Shown: positions 1 through 5,242, counted from the first letter of the stretch. The stretch is 9,275 bases of DNA from Pseudomonadota bacterium (GCA_021821425.1 JAKACL010000106.1:1-9275); one strand, 5' to 3'. Notes: generated by a model not told the origin, from the sequence alone. Numbers and translations: made by a program.

Positions 1-625
1 CGCCGCGCACCAGCTCGGCGCGCAGCACTCGGCACGGATGGAAAAGGTGTTCATGGGCATCGCCGGCCTGCGCGTGGTGACGCCGTCCAATCCCAGGCAG
101 GCCTATGGTCTGCTGAAGTCGGCGATTCGCTGCGACGACCCGGTGTTCATCAACGAACACGAACTGATGTACAACATGAAGGGCGAAGTACCCGATGCCG
201 AATACTTCCATCCGCTGGAAGGATCAGACATCGCCCGCAGCGGCACCGACGTGACGCTGTTCGGCTACAACATCTCGGTGCACTGGTGTTTGAAGGCCGC
301 CGAAATCCTCGACAAGCAGTACGGCATTTCGGCCGAAGTCGTCGACCTCTATTCGCTGTCGCCGCTCGACCGCGCCGGCATCAAGGCATCGGTGACCAAG
401 ACCCACCGCGCCGTCATCGCCGAAGAAGACGAGGCGCCGGTCGGCGTCGGCTCCGAAGTCATCGCCATCATCAACGAGGAATGCTTCTTCGAACTGGACG
501 CCGCCCCGGTGCGCGTCCACTCTGCGCTGGTGCCGCAGCCGTATAACCACACGCTGGAAAAAGCAGCGATCCCGGATCACGAGGATGTGGTGAAGTCTGT
601 TCTGAAGATCTTTGGTAAGGCGTAA
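1..625 (+). CDS. pdhB: Pyruvate dehydrogenase E1 component, beta subunit (5'-truncated by window edge)
   Basis: E1-beta pairs with E1-alpha to form the thiamine-diphosphate-dependent E1 that decarboxylates pyruvate and reductively acetylates the lipoyl groups of E2. The reading frame is open from base 2, and 207 residues are visible of a protein normally about 325 long, so the start lies outside the window. Family landmarks are the QLGAQHS segment at the left edge, a GLRVVTPSNPRQAYGLLKSA block, PVFINEHELMYN, then the transketolase C-terminal domain with SAEVVDLYSLSPLD, AVIAEEDEAPVGVGSEV and VPQPYNHTLEKAAIPD. These are the conserved blocks of alpha2beta2-type E1-beta rather than the single-chain AceE. 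The TAA stop at 623-625 directly touches the left repeat of the following element. The E2-E3 gene downstream supports assignment to the pyruvate complex, though a branched-chain 2-oxoacid complex cannot be wholly excluded. Confidence 0.92.
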   Translation, partial: AAHQLGAQHSARMEKVFMGIAGLRVVTPSNPRQAYGLLKSAIRCDDPVFINEHELMYNMKGEVPDAEYFHPLEGSDIARSGTDVTLFGYNISVHWCLKAAEILDKQYGISAEVVDLYSLSPLDRAGIKASVTKTHRAVIAEEDEAPVGVGSEVIAIINEECFFELDAAPVRVHSALVPQPYNHTLEKAAIPDHEDVVKSVLKIFGKA

Positions 626-657
626 GGGATCAGGGGTCAGGATTCAGGGGTCAGGGC
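625..657 (+). repeat. Left array: two tandem 14-mers plus partial third
   Basis: Unit 1 is AGGGATCAGGGGTC (625-638), unit 2 is AGGATTCAGGGGTC (639-652), followed by AGGGC. It overlaps the last base of the pdhB stop and ends at the GTG start of the next gene, so its G-rich 3' end is the only possible Shine-Dalgarno sequence for that gene. The inverted mate is at 1023-1055 and a direct relative is at 2569-2604. Confidence 0.85.
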
Positions 658-1029
658 GTGAATAACTACCGTGATCTCAAGGTCTGGCAAATGGCGATGA
701 AACTGACAGAAGACATCTACCTGACCACCGAATCCTTCCCCTCCCGGGAAACCTATGCACTGGCCAATCAGCTTCAGCGCGCAGCCGTTTCCATCCCGTC
801 CAATATTGCCGAAGGTCACGCAAGAAATTCAACGAAGGATTACTTGCGTTTTATATCGATTTCGCAGGGTTCGCTGGCTGAAGCAGAAACACAGCTCGAA
901 CTCGCGCACCGGCTGGGTTATATCCCCCAAGCCGAGTTGCTTTGTCTGCTTGAGCAGACCAACGAGGTTGGACGTATGTTGCATGGCCTGAGAAGCGCAC
1001 TGGCCGCAAAACTATCGCCAACTCCCTGA
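658..1029 (+). CDS. Four-helix-bundle protein (23S rRNA intervening-sequence / S23-like family)
   Basis: A 123-residue soluble protein with the hallmarks of the bacterial four-helix-bundle family first found in 23S rRNA intervening sequences: DLKVWQMAMKL near the N terminus, IYLTTESFP, YALANQLQRAAVSIPSNIAEG in the middle, then SQGSLAEAETQLELAHRLGY. Length and motif order match the family. The cellular role is not established; relatives include the Avd accessory proteins of diversity-generating retroelements, which bind nucleic acid and reverse transcriptase, but no reverse transcriptase is seen here. The GTG start is chosen because the family begins just before the (Y)RDLKVW motif and the G-rich repeat end sits directly upstream; an in-frame ATG would be internal. 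The gene splits a pdh operon and has lower-GC codon use than its neighbours, which suggests a late arrival. Confidence 0.85.
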   Translation: MNNYRDLKVWQMAMKLTEDIYLTTESFPSRETYALANQLQRAAVSIPSNIAEGHARNSTKDYLRFISISQGSLAEAETQLELAHRLGYIPQAELLCLLEQTNEVGRMLHGLRSALAAKLSPTP

Positions 1030-1055
1030 CCCCTAAATCCTGACCCCTGAATCCT
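1023..1055 (-). repeat. Right array: inverted copy of the tandem 14-mers
   Basis: Read on the minus strand from 1055 down to 1023 it gives AGGATTCAGGGGTC, AGGATTTAGGGGTC and AGGGA, the mirror image of 625-657. It overlaps the TGA stop of the four-helix-bundle gene and ends directly at the ATG of the E2-E3 gene, leaving that gene without a purine-rich ribosome-binding site. Confidence 0.85.
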
Positions 1056-4000
1056 ATGAATCACTACGCCATCACGATGCCCCAGCTCTCGGACACCATG
1101 ACCGAGGGCGTGGTCGTCACCTGGGAAAAGCAGGCCGGCGACCGCGTCGAGCGCGGCGATATCGTTGCCACGGTCGAAACCGACAAGGCCATCATGGACG
1201 TCGAAGTGTTCAAGGCCGGCTATCTGGCCGGGCCGCTCGCTGAGGTCGGCGCGACCATCGCCGTCGGCGCGGCGCTCGGCTACATCACCGACACCGCGGG
1301 CGACGTGGCGATTGCCGCCGACGAAGTGGTGGAGCAGCAGGCGCAAACCGAGATGATTCCGCACCATGCCGGCACGCCGATCGTGATGCCGCAGCTGTCG
1401 GACACCATGACCGAGGGCGTCGTCGTCACCTGGGAAAAACAGCCGGGCGATGCGATCAGGCGCGGCGACATCGTCGCCACGGTGGAAACCGACAAGGCCA
1501 TCATGGACGTCGAGGTGTTCCAGGAAGGCTTCCTCTCCGGCCCGATCGCCGACGTCGGCAGCGTGGTCGAAGTCGGCCACCCGATGGGCTTCATCGTCGA
1601 CGATGCGGCCAAGGCCAACGACACCGGCGTGACGATTTCCGCCGACCACAAGGTCCAGGACCTGCACAAGGTCGCCCCGCATGCGGCGGACAAGCCGGCC
1701 CACCTCCCCATTCCCAAGACCGCACCCGCCCAGGTGTCCGCCACCGGCGCCATGCCCCCGGTGGCGCGTCCGCAGGGCCGCCAGGCCAGTCCCTATGCAC
1801 GCAAAGTCGCCGGGCAGTTGGGCGTCAACCTCGCCGGTCTCGCCGGCACCGGACCCTCAGGCGTCATCGTCTCCGCCGATGTGGCGCGCGCGCGTCCGTC
1901 GATGCAGGAAGTCGCCCATGCGCTGCCGCAGGTCGACGTGCCGGGCCAGGGCCGCAAGATGACCTCGATGGAAAAGGCCGTGAGCCACGCGATGACCGCC
2001 TCGCTCACGCTGCCGACCTTCAACGTCACGATGAACATCAACACCACCGCGCTGACCGCCGCCGCCAAGGCGAAGAAGGTGTCGGTGACGGTGGCGATCG
2101 CCAAGGCCTGCTCGGTCGCGATGGCGAAATTCCCGCGCATGAACTGGGCCTACCAGCCGGTCGACAAGCTGGTCGAACGCGACAACCACGACTTCGGCGT
2201 GGCGGTGATGTCGAACGACGGCGGCCTCGTGGTGCCGATCCTGCATGGCATCGAGAAGAAATCGCTGGAAGCGCTGCAGAGCGACTGGAGCGGCCTGGTC
2301 GAGCGCGCACGGGTCAGAAAACTCGCGCCCGCCGAGTATTCCAATCCCACCTTCACCATTTCCAACATGGGCATGCTGGGCGTGTCGCATTTCACCGCGA
2401 TCCCCACCCCCGGCATCTCGGCGATTCTGGCGATTGCTGCCAATGGCCCCCAGGGCACGCCATTTACCATCACCGGCGATCACCGCGTGCTGAACGGCGC
2501 GGATGTGGCGCTGTACCTGGCCACGCTGAAGCAGACCATCGAGGCGCCCGACACCTGGATTGCAGGCGAGGGATCAGGGGGCAGGGATCAGGGGGCAGGG
2601 AGCGTCGCTGCGGCTGCCGCCGCATCGGCCGGCCATACTGCACCGGCCGTCTCGCCCATTCCCGAGGGTAACTGGGACTTCCCGGTCGTCGTCGTCGGCG
2701 GTGGCCCCGGCGGCGAGGACTGCGCGCGCGATCTGGCCGACCACGGCGTCAAGGTCATGATGGTCAACAACGAACCCTTCCCCGGCGGAGAATGCCTGTG
2801 GCGCGGCTGCATTCCGTCCAAGGCCTGGCGCGCCGCGGCCGATGTCATCCGCAACCGCGCGCACGACGCCGAGATGGGCGTCGACGGCACCAATACCCCG
2901 AAACTGAACTGGGCCCAGGTCGAGAAGCATCGCCGCTGGGTGCAGAGCAGCCGCGGCGAAATGGCGCTCAAGGCCGACCGCGGCATGAAGATCGACGTGC
3001 GCGAAGGCTACGGCGAATTCGTCGACGCCCACACGCTGAAGATCAGCCCGGTCGAAGGCGAGCCCTACACCGTCACGTTCGGCGCCGCGGTGATTGCAAC
3101 GGGCGCCCCGGCCTTCGTGCCGCCGATCCCCGGCGCGCGCGAGAATCTGACGACCGGCGGCGTCGTCACCTCCGACACCATCTGGAACCTCGCCAAGCCG
3201 CCGAAGAAGCTCGGCATCGTCGGCGGGGGCGTCATCGGCGTCGAGATGGCGCAGATCTTCCGCGACTTCGGCACCGAGGTGCTGATGCTCGAGCGCCACC
3301 CGCGCATCCTCGCCGAAATCGAGGACGAAATCGCCAAGACCCTGATCGCCTCGCTGGAGAAGGAAATCACCGTCGTCACCAGCGCCGACATCAAGGAAGC
3401 CAGCGGCAAGCCCGGCAAGATGAAGCTCCGCTACGCCAACAGCGAAGGCGTCGAATCCACCTTCGACTGCGACATCGTGCTAATGGCCACCGGCAAGCGC
3501 CCCGACACCAGCCGCCTCAATCTCGACAAGGCCGGCGTCGAACTCGACGGCGCGGCAATCAAGGTCAACGCCCGCTGCCAGACCAGCGTGCCGCACATCT
3601 ACGCGGTCGGCGACGTCATCAGCGGCTACATGCTCGCCCACACCGCCGCCACGCAAGGCCGCGTCGCCGCCGACAACCTGCTCGGTCACGCCAGTGAATA
3701 CGACCAGGACCGCGACTGCGGCGTCACCTTCTCGCGCCCGCAGGCCGGCTTCGTCGGCTTGAGCGTCGCCCAGGCGAAAGCGAAAGGCATTGATGCGGTG
3801 GAAGCCAAGATGCCGATGAGCATCGACGCCAAGGCCATGATCACCGGCGAGACCGAAGGCATGATCAAGCTGGTCGCCGACAAGACCACCGGCCGCATCA
3901 TCGGCGTGCACTATCTGGCCGACCACACCGACACCCTGATCGGCATCGGCGTGATGATGGTGGCCGGCGAGATGACACTCACCCAGGTCGCCAAGGCGAT

Positions 4001-4085
4001 CTTCCCGCACCCCACGCAGACCGAGTTGTTCGGCGAACTGGCGCGGCGGTTGCTCAACCGGCTGCGGCGGACGGCGAAGAAGTAA
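1056..4085 (+). CDS. pdhC-lpd: Pyruvate dehydrogenase E2-E3 fusion (dihydrolipoyl acetyltransferase + dihydrolipoyl dehydrogenase)
   Basis: A 1009-residue chain joining two enzymes of the pyruvate dehydrogenase complex. E2 transfers acetyl from lipoyl-lysine to CoA; E3 reoxidises the lipoyl group with FAD and NAD+. Order: lipoyl domain 1 (about 1-80, ETDKAIMDV, Lys44), lipoyl domain 2 (about 107-185, Lys147), peripheral-subunit-binding domain (about 244-280, ASPYARKVAGQLGVNL), acyltransferase (about 298-505, DHRVLNG with His476), a Gly/Ala linker (about 503-530), then E3. E3 shows the FAD site GGGPGG (548-553), the redox disulfide GGECLWRGCIPSK (Cys580, Cys585), NAD-binding GGGVIGVE (723-730), the second FAD motif YAVGDV and the catalytic HPTQTE near the C terminus (His985, Glu990). 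Both halves look catalytically complete. The usual E2 motif HxxxDG reads HRVLNG. The acyltransferase resembles the cyanobacterial/plastid E2 type. Start: family N terminus MPQLSDTM follows closely; no Shine-Dalgarno sequence is visible. Confidence 0.93.
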   Translation: MNHYAITMPQLSDTMTEGVVVTWEKQAGDRVERGDIVATVETDKAIMDVEVFKAGYLAGPLAEVGATIAVGAALGYITDTAGDVAIAADEVVEQQAQTEMIPHHAGTPIVMPQLSDTMTEGVVVTWEKQPGDAIRRGDIVATVETDKAIMDVEVFQEGFLSGPIADVGSVVEVGHPMGFIVDDAAKANDTGVTISADHKVQDLHKVAPHAADKPAHLPIPKTAPAQVSATGAMPPVARPQGRQASPYARKVAGQLGVNLAGLAGTGPSGVIVSADVARARPSMQEVAHALPQVDVPGQGRKMTSMEKAVSHAMTASLTLPTFNVTMNINTTALTAAAKAKKVSVTVAIAKACSVAMAKFPRMNWAYQPVDKLVERDNHDFGVAVMSNDGGLVVPILHGIEKKSLEALQSDWSGLVERARVRKLAPAEYSNPTFTISNMGMLGVSHFTAIPTPGISAILAIAANGPQGTPFTITGDHRVLNGADVALYLATLKQTIEAPDTWIAGEGSGGRDQGAGSVAAAAAASAGHTAPAVSPIPEGNWDFPVVVVGGGPGGEDCARDLADHGVKVMMVNNEPFPGGECLWRGCIPSKAWRAAADVIRNRAHDAEMGVDGTNTPKLNWAQVEKHRRWVQSSRGEMALKADRGMKIDVREGYGEFVDAHTLKISPVEGEPYTVTFGAAVIATGAPAFVPPIPGARENLTTGGVVTSDTIWNLAKPPKKLGIVGGGVIGVEMAQIFRDFGTEVLMLERHPRILAEIEDEIAKTLIASLEKEITVVTSADIKEASGKPGKMKLRYANSEGVESTFDCDIVLMATGKRPDTSRLNLDKAGVELDGAAIKVNARCQTSVPHIYAVGDVISGYMLAHTAATQGRVAADNLLGHASEYDQDRDCGVTFSRPQAGFVGLSVAQAKAKGIDAVEAKMPMSIDAKAMITGETEGMIKLVADKTTGRIIGVHYLADHTDTLIGIGVMMVAGEMTLTQVAKAIFPHPTQTELFGELARRLLNRLRRTAKK
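1077..1523 (+). repeat. Internal duplication of the lipoyl-domain coding sequence (period 309 nt)
   Basis: Bases 1077-1214 and 1386-1523 encode nearly the same peptide from MPQLSDTMTEGVVVTWEKQ through ETDKAIMDVEVF, and remain close at DNA level. This is a tandem copy of the lipoyl domain, common in E2 proteins, where extra swinging arms are tolerated. The short inter-domain linker lies between them (about residues 80-107). Confidence 0.85.
2569..2604 (+). repeat. Third copy of the tandem 14-mer array, in frame within the E2-E3 linker
   Basis: AGGGATCAGGGGGC occurs twice in tandem (2569-2582 and 2583-2596), followed by AGGGAGCG. It matches the arrays at 625-657 and 1023-1055 except that GGGGTC reads GGGGGC. 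It is translated as part of the linker (GSGGRDQGAGS). Four or more G-tracts of at least three bases with loops of two to four bases give a canonical G-quadruplex pattern on the coding strand. Confidence 0.8.
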
Positions 4086-4102
4086 GCTTCCGGAAGCACA
4101 AT

Positions 4103-4137
4103 GACGAGGGCCGCAATCGCGGCCCTCGTCGCGTTTA
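4103..4137 (+). terminator. Rho-independent terminator of the E2-E3 gene
   Basis: A perfect 12-bp stem, GACGAGGGCCGC (4103-4114) with GCGGCCCTCGTC (4119-4130), has the loop AATC and is followed by GCGTTTA. The stem is strong but the T-run is short. It begins 17 bases after the stop codon. A related hairpin is at 4769-4804. Confidence 0.75.
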
Positions 4138-4187
4138 CGCAAAATAGCCGGCCTTCTAGTACCATGGCCCCTTGAAGCGCGCTTCAA
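4134..4187 (+). promoter_or_regulatory. Candidate hicBA promoter and palindromic operator
   Basis: A perfect 16-bp palindrome, TTGAAGCGCGCTTCAA, spans 4172-4187, ending 20 bases before the hicB ATG. Weak promoter-like boxes precede it: TTTACG (4134-4139) and TAGTAC (4157-4162), 17 bases apart. That would start transcription next to the palindrome, so a bound dimer would block it. HicB antitoxins commonly autoregulate, but this HicB is short and shows no obvious DNA-binding domain, so the binder is uncertain. The palindrome is seen directly; its role is inferred. Confidence 0.35.
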
Positions 4188-4207
4188 ATCAGCAAGAGGA
4201 CGACACC

Positions 4208-4411
4208 ATGGACATTCGCATCGAAACGGAACAGGAAGAAGACGGACGCTGGCTTGCCGAAGTCATCGGTCTGCCGGGCGTCATGGCCTACGGAGCATCC
4301 AGGTTGCAAGCCATGGCCAAGGCCGAAGCGCTTGCATTCCGTGCGCTGGCCGAAAGGCTTGATCACGACGAATCCCTGCCAGAGAGCATTTCCATTTCGC
4401 TGGCCGCATGA
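4208..4411 (+). CDS. hicB: HicB-family antitoxin (short form)
   Basis: A 67-residue protein with the HicB partial RNase H-like fold: an N-terminal strand MDIRIETEQEEDGRWLAEVIGLPGVMAYG (positions 1-29), then an amphipathic helix ASRLQAMAKAEALAFRALAERL and a short hydrophobic tail. The pattern E-DGRW-AEV--LPGV--YG is typical of the family. HicB binds and neutralises the HicA mRNA interferase. The ATG at 4208 has AGAGGA 8 bases upstream; an earlier TTG at 4172 would only translate the palindrome and is rejected. The stop overlaps the hicA start as ATGA, the usual coupling. No C-terminal helix-turn-helix or ribbon-helix-helix is present. The antitoxin is intact although its partner is frameshifted. 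Confidence 0.88.
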   Translation: MDIRIETEQEEDGRWLAEVIGLPGVMAYGASRLQAMAKAEALAFRALAERLDHDESLPESISISLAA

Positions 4412-4621
4412 GCGTCTGGCCCTCGGCCAAAGCCAAACGGGGTTCTTGCAGCCCTGGAACGCCTGGGCTGGTCAATCAAAAGGCAAACCGGATCGCACAA
4501 AACCCTGACGCGAGCCGGCTGGCCGGATGTCGTGTTTGCCTTCCACGACGGCGATGAAATCGGCCCGCGCATGCTCGCCCGCCTGGCCAAGCACACGGGA
4601 CTTACCCCTGAAGATTTGTAA
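4408..4621 (+). pseudogene. hicA: HicA-family mRNA interferase toxin, frameshifted
   Basis: The reading begins at an ATG overlapping the hicB stop and gives MSVWPSAKAKR, then leaves frame at a run of four G at 4439-4442. Removing one G restores VLAALERLGWSIKRQTGSHK followed by TLTRAGWPDVVFAFHDGDEI and GPRMLARLAKHTGLTPEDL, ending at TAA 4619-4621. The restored protein would be 71 residues, the normal HicA length, with the GSHK block that carries the catalytic histidine of this double-stranded-RNA-binding-like RNase. As sequenced, the chain goes out of frame after 11 residues and no alternative start exists in the downstream frame. Either the toxin is dead, or the extra G is a sequencing error in a short homopolymer. 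The rest of the frame is well preserved, so any loss is recent. Confidence 0.8.
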
Positions 4622-4687
4622 AGCCCTTAGCAGGCCATACGGTCGAGACAGCGCAAGCAGAAGGCCTCCGATGCAGATCTCCATCCA

Positions 4688-4718
4688 TGAAGAAATCCGA
4701 CCCTGGCCCCTTTAATTG
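4688..4718 (+). repeat. 31-bp direct repeat, copy A
   Basis: It reads TGAAGAAATCC, GACCCTGG, CCCCTTTAATTG in sequence. It matches copy B at 4844-4874 in 29 of 31 positions. Its last base begins the duplicated tail of the E2-E3 gene. On the minus strand its core reads GGGGCCAGG, close to the GGGGTCAGG core of the 14-mer arrays. Confidence 0.8.
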
Positions 4719-4754
4719 TTGTTGAACCGGCTGCGGCGAACGGCGAAGAAATAA
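4719..4754 (+). pseudogene. Remnant of the 3' end of an E2-E3 (lpd) gene: last 11 codons plus stop
   Basis: This stretch encodes LLNRLRRTAKK and a TAA stop, the same peptide that ends the intact E2-E3 gene at 4050-4085. Four bases differ in three codons (CTC/TTG, CGG/CGA, AAG/AAA), all synonymous. There is no coding sequence upstream in frame and no start, so it is a fragment. The similarity continues into a terminator hairpin at 4769-4804. Purely synonymous differences mean both copies descended from genes under protein-level selection. It abuts repeat copy A exactly. Confidence 0.8.
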
Positions 4755-4768
4755 GCGTTCGATGCACC

Positions 4769-4804
4769 AACGACAAGGGCCGCGATTGCGGCCCTTGTCG
4801 TTTT
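4769..4804 (+). terminator. Terminator hairpin, duplicate of the one after the E2-E3 gene
   Basis: A perfect 15-bp stem, AACGACAAGGGCCGC (4769-4783) with GCGGCCCTTGTCGTT (4788-4802), has the loop GATT and is followed by more T. It is related to the hairpin at 4103-4130: a G-C pair has become A-T by changes on both arms, so the stem was kept. The loop is the reverse complement of the first copy's loop. It follows the gene-tail remnant at the same spacing as in the intact gene. Confidence 0.8.
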
Positions 4805-4843
4805 GTCGGATGCTTCGAATCGTTTAACCGGCCAATACGCCGT

Positions 4844-4874
4844 TGAAGAAATTCGACCCTTGCCCCTTTAATTG
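4844..4874 (+). repeat. 31-bp direct repeat, copy B
   Basis: It differs from copy A (4688-4718) at two positions, reading ATTCGACCCTTGCCCC where A reads ATCCGACCCTGGCCCC. The two copies bracket 125 bp holding the gene-tail remnant and its terminator. Copy B lies just before the small membrane-protein gene and may hold part of its upstream region. Confidence 0.8.
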
Positions 4875-4907
4875 CTTAAATTCTGTTCTGTTCACCCAGG
4901 TGCTGCA

Positions 4908-5204
4908 ATGAAGCCGACGACATCCGGCAATTTCTTCTCGCGCCGCTGGTATGGCCAGCTTCCTCTGGCTGTCCTGCTCTGGCGGGACATGCTCGGCGTC
5001 GGCACCCTGATCAATGTCCTCGCCACCGTCCTCGCCCTTGCCGTCATGGTCCAGGGCGCCCATCCTGCAGTGGCCGTTGCGCTGCACTTCGCGCCCCTGC
5101 CCTACAACGTTTTCCTGTTCGCCGCGGTATGGCGCTCGCCCCATCGCGATTTCCCCGCCAGCGCCATCGCTGCCGGCTGGCTGGCCGCCGTGACGCTCAT
5201 TTGA
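4908..5204 (+). CDS. Small hydrophobic membrane protein of unknown function
   Basis: A 98-residue protein with a short basic N-terminal segment (MKPTTSGNFFSRRWYGQ) and three hydrophobic stretches: about residues 28-50 (MLGVGTLINVLATVLALAVM), 54-74 (AVAVALHFAPLPYNVFLFAAVW) and 82-98 (ASAIAAGWLAAVTLI). It is probably an inner-membrane protein with two or three spans. I do not recognise a family. The ATG at 4908 is preferred over an upstream TTG at 4872, because the added residues would come from the edge of the repeat and contain no hydrophobic pattern; the ribosome site is weak (CAGG). It stands alone, between repeat copy B and a gene converging from the right 38 bases away. Codon use is GC-rich like the housekeeping genes, which supports a real native gene. 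Confidence 0.6.
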   Translation: MKPTTSGNFFSRRWYGQLPLAVLLWRDMLGVGTLINVLATVLALAVMVQGAHPAVAVALHFAPLPYNVFLFAAVWRSPHRDFPASAIAAGWLAAVTLI

Positions 5205-5242
5205 ATCGCCTCATGCCAGGCCATGCGGCGCCAGCAAAGGAA

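Larger units (their letters stand above)
625..1055 (+). mobile_element. Putative small mobile unit: four-helix-bundle gene boxed by inverted tandem-14-mer arrays
   Basis: The gene at 658-1029 is enclosed by two arrays in opposite orientation. Left (625-657): AGGGATCAGGGGTC, AGGATTCAGGGGTC, then AGGGC. Right (1023-1055), read on the minus strand: AGGATTCAGGGGTC, AGGATTTAGGGGTC, then AGGGA. The unit fits exactly between the stop codon of pdhB and the ATG of the E2-E3 gene, which are normally adjacent genes of one operon. The gene inside looks less GC-rich than its neighbours. No transposase is encoded, so any movement would need help in trans. Calling it mobile is inference from the symmetry, the placement and a third array copy at 2569-2604. 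Confidence 0.5.

Noticed and set aside
625..1055. CRISPR array or retron-like element
   Set aside because: There are only two 14-mers per side without spacers, and no reverse transcriptase or cas gene is present.
1077..1523. Assembly artefact behind the doubled lipoyl domain
   Set aside because: The two copies differ at many bases and in the flanking linker, and tandem lipoyl domains are normal in E2 proteins.
918..4187. Long open frames opposite or out of phase with the E2-E3 gene (minus 918-1703, 1857-2483, 2574-3299, 3480-4187; plus 2792-3697)
   Set aside because: They overlap a gene with full domain evidence, have low-complexity Arg/Ala/His-rich translations, and are the usual by-product of GC-rich third positions.
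4436..4444. Programmed ribosomal frameshift in hicA
   Set aside because: The tract AAACGGGGTT is not a recognised slippery heptamer and no stimulatory hairpin is obvious; mutation or sequencing error is simpler.
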